The notes beneath the pieces were generated by a model that had not been told where the DNA came from, ran no database searches, and saw only the letters and a list, made by a program, of their open reading frames with translations. This document shows positions 57,626 to 64,000 of a stretch of 64,000 bases of DNA, piece after piece. Origin of the DNA: Setoptus koraiensis (lineage: Eukaryota > Arthropoda); contig CM106586.1 in assembly GCA_048013815.1 (NCBI GenBank), positions 4,960,001 to 5,024,000 on the forward strand. Direction: 5' to 3'. Position 1 is the first letter of the stretch. Every line of letters starts with the position of its first letter. The translations under genes were made by a program, and so were the position numbers.

Positions 57626-57883
57626 TGGCCAACAGGAAAAGCAAAACCAACAAGCGCGTCAGGCTCGCCAGGAAAGCAGCCAGCTTCAAGCAGACCGGAC
57701 ATCAGCAGGACCACCATCAGCAGCTGATCAGGTACTGGCTCTACACCCTTGAGAAAATCGTCAGAAAGCCATCGTCCCTCAGCCTGGAGAAGCGCGAGGA
57801 GAAGAAGAATGTCATCATCACCAAGCTCCTCGCCATCTCCAACCGCCCCAACCGCCCCATCCTCGACGACCCTCAATCAGAGC
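57626..57883 (+). pseudogene. exon-like fragment of an unidentified gene
   Basis: 258 nt flanked by a good acceptor (CTCGCATTCAG) and a possible donor (GTAAGC), with phase 1 on both sides. The frame reads ANRKSKTNKRVRLARKAASF, then a Gln/His-rich turn, then helical segments (QLIRYWLYTLEKIVRKPSS, NVIITKLLAISNRPNRP). C-ending codons dominate, unlike the surrounding AT-rich repeats, which suggests host-gene origin. The protein family is not recognised. The frame continues to a stop at 58,005, four bases before a Helentron-like terminus, so the piece may have been carried or trapped by an element. Confidence 0.42.
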
Positions 57884-58008
57884 GTAAGCTCCTAGAAATA
57901 GCTCTTTTCAGAGCTGGCCAAAACTCTATCCAGCGCGAGGATCCTGGAATTGGATTCGACTGGGCCGAATTCGATCGCATTCATTTAAATTTATGTCTTT
58001 ACTAAATA

Positions 58009-58628
58009 AACAAGTTATACTGACAATACCAGTATAAGAGCGCTTAATTTTTCAAGTTAATGATTTTAGAGGGGAAGATAGTTTCATGCGTAGTAATGAG
58101 TGGCAGACATCAAAAATTGATTAGACCCGCACAGATCGTGTCTGACACAGTGGCAACTGTCTCTAGAAAGTTTCAGGAAATCATCTTGGTGAAAACAGTT
58201 TTGAAAATGCCACATAATGTAGAGGTACATGTGCCCAAGAATGGCCGATAGCGCCAATACTAGAAACACAATATTGATTAGACTTGCACAGATCGTGTAT
58301 GGCATAGTGCCAGCTGTCTCTAGAAAGTTTCAGGAAATTATCCTGGTGAAAAAGGTTCCGGAAATCGCGCTATGCGAAAATAGTGCTAATGTTTGCAAAC
58401 ACTCAGCGCGTGACTCTAAAGATCGAAATCTGTGAATATCCACAAATAAATCGGTACGTGAATAATCACTGGCATACAAAATTTCAGTATTCGTAGCACA
58501 ATTGGTGAATATCCTGTGAAATGATCAAATTTAGTATCCACCATCATACCGGGCGTGGATATTCATGCGTGATCTTCAGGATCCCACAACACTACATCAT
58601 AAGCACTTAATTAAAATTAAGCGCTAAT
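58009..58628 (-). mobile_element. short Helentron-like element (0.62 kb), both ends present
   Basis: The hairpin end 58,009-58,050 (AACAAGTTATACTGACAATA, CCAGTAT, AGCGCTTAATT) faces an A-type end at 58,601-58,628. Two ~165-bp direct repeats (CTGTCTCTAGAAAGTTTCAGG) fill the interior. Confidence 0.68.
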
Positions 58629-58668
58629 TAATCGCTCGAAGTACTGATTTGATCAGTATTACTTGTTT
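58629..58668 (+). mobile_element. second hairpin terminus abutting the previous element
   Basis: ATTAATCGCTCGAAG, hairpin TACTGAT-TTG-ATCAGTA, then TTACTTGTTT. It directly follows the A-type end at 58,628. Confidence 0.6.
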
Positions 58669-58795
58669 GTTGATATTCATGGTCTTCGGTCTTTGGAGTC
58701 CGCGCTGAGTGCTTGCAAACAATAGCACAAGTATAATCAGTGCTTGGCTCGTGTAGGCATTATTGGGCACATGAGCCGCAGTCCATCCAGGAATT

Positions 58796-59179
58796 TCAAC
58801 TTGCTAGACGTAGTATGTATTTCCATAAGTGATCTTCCAATATCTGCCATTGCGTGAATCTTATTTCGAATGTTGTTTTATTCTCATAAATCAATTCTAA
58901 CCGTTGCCATGCCTCAAAGGCACTGTTGCACCCAACAACCAATGCCATATTTTCTTCAGTTAACGCAGACCCCAGAAGCGCCAACGCCTGCTGGTCGACT
59001 GAATCTTCTACATCTTCACTGATTATGGCAGCGTGAAGAGACTTTGCTTTGAGCGCATTGACGAAGTGCCATTTCCAAATAACATAGTTGTTTTCTTCTA
59101 ACTTGATGACTTTGAAATCTGATTTCGACGAATGCGTCTCTAACGGTAGCACTTGCTGATTGTTCTCTTGACGCGCCAT
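58796..59179 (-). pseudogene. Ty1/copia gag fragment
   Basis: A minus-strand frame from ATG at 59,179 with the copia Gag/UBN2-type opening: KVIKLEENNYVIWKWHFVNA (L-x-x-x-N-Y-x-x-W signature), ALALLGSALTEENMALVVG and FEAWQRLELIYE. About 110 residues of Gag are intact before unrelated sequence near 58,830. The zinc knuckle and all of Pol are missing. Position and strand agree with the primer-binding site and LTR edge at 59,313-59,342, so the 5' end of one copia element is preserved. Confidence 0.85.
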
Positions 59180-59312
59180 ATTTGCTAATTGCCGAATTGT
59201 CGAATTGCTGAATTGCCGAATTGACGAATTGCCAAATCACCGAATTGCTGAACTACTTATTCTGAATATTGATTATTAGGTAATCACCCTAATTCTGTTG
59301 TAGGTAACTACG

Positions 59313-59341
59313 CGTGGGTTCGAATCCCACTTCTGACGCCA
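59313..59341 (-). promoter_or_regulatory. copia primer-binding site (tRNA 3'-end complement)
   Basis: On + the 29 nt reproduce a tRNA T-arm, acceptor strand and CCA (GTGGGTTCGAATCCCAC, then TTCTGACGCCA). A genome-encoded CCA shows this is a primer-binding site and not a tRNA gene. The sequence resembles the 3' end of tRNA-Leu. It directly abuts the LTR edge. Confidence 0.85.
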
Positions 59342-59503
59342 TGTAAGAATTAGAACCCATGCGTAATTTGACTTTAACTTTTTAAGAGTTTATTTTGTGT
59401 GTGTCATTGAGTACATCGGATACATTATATATATATACTTCAACATCAGATAAACTCATTATCTGTATGTGTATCACACATGTCACATGTGTGCAATACA
59501 CAC
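59342..59503 (-). mobile_element. copia 5' LTR, partial
   Basis: It starts TGTAAGAATTAGAACCCATG on + (LTR 3' edge ...CA on the element strand), immediately next to the primer-binding site. It runs into the assembly gap, so its length is unknown. Confidence 0.7.
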
Positions 59504-60003
59504 NNNNNNNNNNNNNNNNNNNNNNNNNNNNNNNNNNNNNNNNNNNNNNNNNNNNNNNNNNNNNNNNNNNNNNNNNNNNNNNNNNNNNNNNNNNNNNNNN
59601 NNNNNNNNNNNNNNNNNNNNNNNNNNNNNNNNNNNNNNNNNNNNNNNNNNNNNNNNNNNNNNNNNNNNNNNNNNNNNNNNNNNNNNNNNNNNNNNNNNNN
59701 NNNNNNNNNNNNNNNNNNNNNNNNNNNNNNNNNNNNNNNNNNNNNNNNNNNNNNNNNNNNNNNNNNNNNNNNNNNNNNNNNNNNNNNNNNNNNNNNNNNN
59801 NNNNNNNNNNNNNNNNNNNNNNNNNNNNNNNNNNNNNNNNNNNNNNNNNNNNNNNNNNNNNNNNNNNNNNNNNNNNNNNNNNNNNNNNNNNNNNNNNNNN
59901 NNNNNNNNNNNNNNNNNNNNNNNNNNNNNNNNNNNNNNNNNNNNNNNNNNNNNNNNNNNNNNNNNNNNNNNNNNNNNNNNNNNNNNNNNNNNNNNNNNNN
60001 NNN
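59504..60003. other. assembly gap (500 N)
   Basis: Exactly 500 N, probably a placeholder size. It cuts the copia LTR and the RING ORF. Confidence 0.98.
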
Positions 60004-60005
60004 TT

Positions 60006-60680
60006 GGTGCAAGCCTGGTCGGTCGGGACCACATTTGTGGTCCCGTCCGGCCAGTGGACCAGGACCCTGGCATTTCTGCCCCCGTTGGCCGTGCCGTACC
60101 TCTCCATAGAGAGAGGTGGCCGGTCGGGGGCAAAAATGCCCGAACCGGACGCCACCGGTTCCGAGGCATGGGGCTCCTGTGGGAGCCCCATCTGGGGTGG
60201 GTCCTGGGGCTCCGGAAGGAGCCCCTCCTGGGATGAGCCCGAGGGCTCATCCTGTATCGGGGAGCTGGGGACGTACGCTGTCATACCCAGCTCCTCGAAT
60301 GAGGCTAATGCCAGCCCCATCGGCGGCACCTGAGCGGGAGGCGACGCCTCCCGCTCAGGTGCCGTGTCCTGAGGGGGAGTTGACGACTCCCCCTCAGGCG
60401 CAAGCAGCCGGATCCTCTTTGGTTTTGAGGCCGACTGCTTGCATGTGGGGCATTGAAACACCCTCTGTGGGCGTGTCAGGGGCCTCCCAAATTCAAAAAG
60501 GGGGTGCCCGCTCACGCCCAACAGGGGCGTTTCTTCGACCACGCCCCCTTTCGCCCACATATTGATGCACACAGCACAAAAAGTGTGCCCGCACTCGAGT
60601 TTGTGCGGGTCCACCTTTGTGCCGAGGCATATAACGCAATTTTCGTGGGCGTTGTATAGGGGGAGTGGTCTTTTTGGCAT
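60006..60680 (-). CDS. RING-finger protein, 3' part lost in gap
   Basis: A minus-strand frame from ATG at 60,680 (MPKRPLPLYNAHENCVICLG). A C3HC4-type RING spans residues ~15-80: C15-x2-C18, C30-x-H32-x2-C35-x2-C38 (ECGHTFCAVC), then a long loop and CPTC. RING domains of this class bind two zinc ions and usually act as ubiquitin E3 ligases. After ~residue 85 comes a Pro/Glu/Ser-rich linker with PPQ and PPAQVPP repeats, then RVLVHWPDGTTNVVP, which may start a second domain, cut by the gap. The coding DNA is a run of short palindromes. A (GTA)n tract lies just upstream of the start. It could be a host gene or an ORF of a mobile element. Confidence 0.6.
60024..60398. repeat. chain of near-perfect palindromes within the RING ORF
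   Basis: Arms and loops read directly: 60,024-60,045 (10-bp arms, CGGGACCACA), 60,168-60,191 (10 bp, ATGGGGCTCC), 60,206-60,225 (8 bp), 60,231-60,252 (10 bp, GGATGAGCCC), 60,325-60,363 (19 bp, 1-nt loop, GGCACCTGAGCGGGAGGCG) and 60,368-60,398 (13 bp, CCTGAGGGGGAGT). Confidence 0.93.
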
Positions 60681-60684
60681 TTTT

Positions 60685-60850
60685 TCTTGTAGTAGTAGTG
60701 GTAGTAGTGGTAGTAGTAATAGTAGTAATAGCAGTGGTAGTAATAGCAGTAGTAGTAAAAGCAGTAGTAGTAACAGCAGTAGTAGTAGTAGCAGTAGTGG
60801 TTGTGGTTGTAGCGTTGGCGTTAGAGTTGGCGGTAGCGTTGGCGGTAGCT
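60685..60850 (+). repeat. (GTA)n-type microsatellite
   Basis: Degenerate GTAGTAGTA/AGCAGT units, passing into GGTAGCGTT repeats. Confidence 0.9.
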
Positions 60851-60894
60851 AATTGAAAAGTGCATCGAAAAGTAGCTTCTACTGTTCTACAATC

Positions 60895-61766
60895 GGTTGT
60901 TGTAGCGATTAGTGCCCCGCTCCGATTTTGATGAAACTTCTGGTACGGGTATGCCTTGACCCCAATAGACCGGAAAAGTGAGTCCGGAAGTGCGGAAACT
61001 TCCGGTTCCGGTTTTACATGAAGTTGAAGCTAGAGGTCTGAAACTCACCAGAGAGACGTTACTGACCACGCTGAATATGATGGCATAATTTTCAGCTCTG
61101 TGCGACTTCCGGTTTTCCAGATGTACAGATATATTTGACGTTTGAAGACCGGAAGTGGAGAAATTGGAGCTCCGATTTGCTCAGGAATGAGTATGCGATG
61201 GGTCTGAGAACTCGGCCTGCGGCCTCGTATTCTGGAGGCCGTCACATCTCCGTCGTCGCTCCCGCGACGACTGCGTGCGACGGGAACCCTTCGGGTAGGG
61301 TTGATGAGCGCTTCGGGTATCGGGCTGCGCCCTCTACCCTCCGCTCACATGACTGCAATCCATACACGACCGTAAGTAGAAGAACGGACTGTTCATCGTG
61401 GAGCTGCACATCCAACTGTGAGAATCTCGAGAACCGGAAGTGGCGCAGGCTTTTGTGTTGATCAGTACGGGCCTGCTAGCGCACGTATTCGGTCCATTTC
61501 CCGTCCCGTCACCGCCCTTGCAGCGGTTTCCACCAAATATCTTGTGAACCGGAAGTTGTTCAGACTTGAAATTTGTTGTATCGTACTCTGCGTGCTTTTA
61601 TCTAGATGTATAGAGTGTTTCAAGTCCGTATCTCAATTTTTATGTAAAACCGGAACCGGAAGTTTCCGCACTTCCGGACCACCAAGGTTATCATTTGTGG
61701 ACCCTACGGGCCCCGTGTGTGAAGTTTCATTGAAATCAGACTGGGGCACTAATCGCTACAACACCC
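60895..61766 (+). mobile_element. Merlin-type MITE, copy M5 (872 bp)
   Basis: Termini are GGTTGTTGTAGCGATTAGTG and, inverted, GGGTGTTGTAGCGATTAGTG. Flanks CTACAATC and CAAACATC are only partly alike. The left flank TCTACTGTTCTACAATC recurs without the MITE at 52,567-52,583, which supports 60,895 as the insertion point. Core at 61,206-61,362. Confidence 0.88.
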
Positions 61767-62752
61767 CAAACATCAGATAACAGTGGGTCAGACGCGTGGA
61801 GCTCAGACTGGGGCCTGGACAGGGCCATCAAGCATCAGAGACTGACAGGTCAAGTGTAATAAGGATAGGCACTGGCACAGTAACATGCAGCTGCCCAAGT
61901 CCGAAGAACAGCACACAGGATCCAGATGATCCAGGTCCATATGCCCCGGGAGTATCCTAGGGGTGACAAGCGGACAAAGAACCAAGCTACCAAGCACAGG
62001 ATGACCATCAAAACGGACTGAGGATATCGCCAAACTGTGGAAGACACAAAGACCAGACAATAAGGTTGCCTAACATAAGGAAACAGCATCGCCATATGTA
62101 AAGGTAGGGCGACAGCCCTAAGAGAGAGAGAGAGAAACTAAGAAGAAGGCCGGTAAATCAACTGTCATTAGCTGTCAAATCATTAGCTCCAAGATAGCTA
62201 CAAAAGATAGTTACGAAAACATTAGCCATCAACTTCAACACATTATTTAGTGTCCCACTACAAACTGCGAACTTTTTTCTTGAATAACTTCTGATCCCCA
62301 CTGCGGGGGCAAAGTCTGGTTTGACTGGCCTGAACCGGCTGAACGAAATTGCCGCAATTCAGGTCGTTCTACTGTAGATGAGCCCTAGGCTGACTTGTGA
62401 ATACGGTTGCATGCCTTTTATTATCTAGTCGAGTATATATGTTTAAATGAATAAATATGGCATGCACTTGTTGACTCTCAATTTAGATTCTCTCAATTTA
62501 CTGTTGGCACTCATTCCGAGAATGAGCCTGCGGTTTCGAAGGATTGTGATATAAATAACTATCTGCGACAGTGCCCATCCACCATGCGAATGTAAGTCGT
62601 GCCGGTGAGTTTGGCGATTCTGGAAAGGAACTATAAAAAAAATTAACCATAACCATTTATAAGGCTATTTAACGTGTCTCGACAAGTGCAGAAATAACGA
62701 AATAAATAGCTGAAATTTATTATTGATTGGCGTCATCTAATCGATACCAATC
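61767..62752. other. intergenic; TATA-like site before the last gene
   Basis: A short GA run lies at 62,121-62,134. ATTTATAAGGC at ~62,656 is a plausible TATA box about 95 nt before the ATG at 62,753. Nothing else is recognised. Confidence 0.45.
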
Positions 62753-63595
62753 ATGCATCTATTTAATGTCGTCAGTATTGCTTTTGGAGCTCTCATGTTG
62801 ATGAGTTTCAGCCATGCAATAGTTAGAGGACAGGAACGTTTTCTAAAACAAATAAAGACGATCAATAATGAAGTTGAAAAATGGTTCAACAGTGAATCTC
62901 ATGTGCTGTCGAATCTCAGAGGTGCCGTCGGTCATGCCAGTGTGGCCCATCTACAAAGTAAAAATCTTCAATGGCCAAGACAAATGATGAAAGTGTTACA
63001 AATGGCCACAAAAAATCGCTCGTCGAGTGGGATTAACATGGAAGAGGTTAATCATCTTGTTGCTGGTTTGCATCAAGACAACCTACATCTGAAGGCAAAA
63101 TTCAACACTAATTTCAACCACTATTTAAATGAAAAATCCAAACCAAGCAGGGATGGGTATCTCCGTCAATCTATCGATTTATGTACCCCTTACAATGTTC
63201 AGAGCAAAAATTATTTCAACTTTCAAAAAGCCATCGATGATCTTCTGAAATTAGCCAAGGAGGAGAATGTTGACGACATCCAGTTCAATAAGCTTGTTAT
63301 AACGAGTAGTGAGCCCATCGCACCACTTTATTCGGCCGCCAAGATCTGTCAAGCAGTTATAGCGGCAGTAGCTAGGAAGCCTTATAAAGATCATTTCGAA
63401 TGGTCGGGAGTCGCCGAACGTGCGCTTCAGGCATGGCCCTACCCGGGCAACTGGGCCTTCCCTATCCGAGGAGGAGCGAAAGATAGGCTCTTGGAGCAGA
63501 TGTATAGACGGCTTCAAGAGGTTAGAGACGAGCAGGAAAAGAGAAAAGGCGACGGCGAACTGAAGCCTCACCGAATTGACCTGTTCAACTTGTGA
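62753..63595 (+). CDS. secreted protein of unknown family, 280 aa, intronless
   Basis: ATG at 62,753 starts a 280-codon frame with a signal peptide: residues ~1-22, core VVSIAFGALMLMSFSHA, likely cut before IVRGQERF. The mature ~258 residues are basic and mostly helical, with only two cysteines (LCTPYN and KICQAVI, ~50 residues apart, possibly one disulfide). Helices such as FLKQIKTINNEVEKWF and LLEQMYRRLQEVRDEQEKR frame a Trp/Pro/Gly turn (ALQAWPYPGNWAFPIRGG). No enzyme motif is recognised. AATAAA occurs at ~63,630 and again at ~63,722 and ~63,745, good polyadenylation candidates. A TATA-like site lies ~95 nt upstream. It is the best-supported independent gene in the right part of the window. 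Confidence 0.8.
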   Translation: MHLFNVVSIAFGALMLMSFSHAIVRGQERFLKQIKTINNEVEKWFNSESHVLSNLRGAVGHASVAHLQSKNLQWPRQMMKVLQMATKNRSSSGINMEEVNHLVAGLHQDNLHLKAKFNTNFNHYLNEKSKPSRDGYLRQSIDLCTPYNVQSKNYFNFQKAIDDLLKLAKEENVDDIQFNKLVITSSEPIAPLYSAAKICQAVIAAVARKPYKDHFEWSGVAERALQAWPYPGNWAFPIRGGAKDRLLEQMYRRLQEVRDEQEKRKGDGELKPHRIDLFNL

Positions 63596-64000
63596 GGCAT
63601 TCGCCCCTATGCACATTCCTGTTCTCTAAACAGCGAAATAAATTTCGCTCAAGCAAATTTTAAAAATTGTTTGAGAGGACCAGAGATGAATCAGAAATCA
63701 GAATATTCAACGAATGATGAATAAAAAGCTCCCAATCATTCCAAATAAAACGATTTATTTTTCTAAATTTAGGCTGATTCAAGTTACAGATCGCTGTCAC
63801 CTATCGTGGAGACCAGCGATTCGCCCCGTTGTCGTGGTCATTGGTTAGTTGCTAGTGGGATATCCTTCCTTTTCTTCGTTTCATAATGTTTATAATGTTG
63901 CATGAACGTTGATTTTCATGCATTGAGTGAGATCATTTTGCATTCACATTGATGAAAAGTTGTGCTAATAATAAACTTCTCCCCTATAACGATTTGCAGC
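63596..64000. other. 3' flank of the secreted-protein gene
   Basis: Several AATAAA signals lie at 63,630-63,750 (and one at ~63,970). Otherwise nothing recognised. Confidence 0.5.

Noticed and set aside
59313-59341. tRNA gene
   Set aside because: Only T-arm and acceptor strand are present, CCA is encoded, and it abuts an LTR edge and a copia gag, so it is a primer-binding site.

Overview
The window is eukaryotic DNA, most likely from an arthropod or another ecdysozoan animal. The signs are GT-AG introns up to 17 kb long, a dispersed animal cell-adhesion gene, long Gln/Asn repeats, and a mixed set of invertebrate-type transposons (Merlin/ISXO2-like, Tc1/mariner DD41D, hAT, MULE, Ty3, copia, Helentron-like). 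I cannot fix the species. There are no bacterial operons or CRISPR arrays. A gap of exactly 500 N lies at 59,504-60,003.

1-28.4 kb: one gene on the minus strand dominates. Four exons (28,322-27,594; 10,370-10,086; 4,870-4,716; 2,816-2,099) join in frame at GT-AG boundaries. They read as the N-terminal part of an alpha-catulin (CTNNAL1, vinculin/alpha-catenin superfamily). Three of the four exons carry Gln/Asn/His-rich insertions absent from vertebrate catulin. The rest of the gene lies beyond the left edge. Its introns hold two small intronless plus-strand genes for secreted proteins (8,590-9,051 and 13,866-14,183), several hairpins, and an anomalous GC-rich, GGGCCC-rich block (about 15.2-26.9 kb).

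29.5-61.8 kb: dense nested transposon debris. (1) A Merlin-type family: one apparently intact element with a 322-aa ISXO2-like transposase (31,672-33,808) and several ~0.87-kb non-autonomous derivatives, three with perfect 8-bp target duplications. All share a palindromic core of about 155 bp. (2) Helentron-like rolling-circle candidates with asymmetric ends: AGCGCTTAATT at one end, and its complement plus an 8-bp hairpin at the other. (3) A ~1.55-kb family with ~490-bp inverted arms. (4) Fragments of mariner, hAT, MULE, retroviral-type integrase, Ty3 RNase H and copia gag with LTR and primer-binding site. A RING-finger ORF next to the N gap is unusual because its coding DNA is a chain of near-perfect palindromes.

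62-64 kb: unique sequence returns, with an intronless 280-aa secreted-protein gene (62,753-63,595). The three secreted proteins share no obvious sequence, but all have a signal peptide, no intron and no recognised domain.
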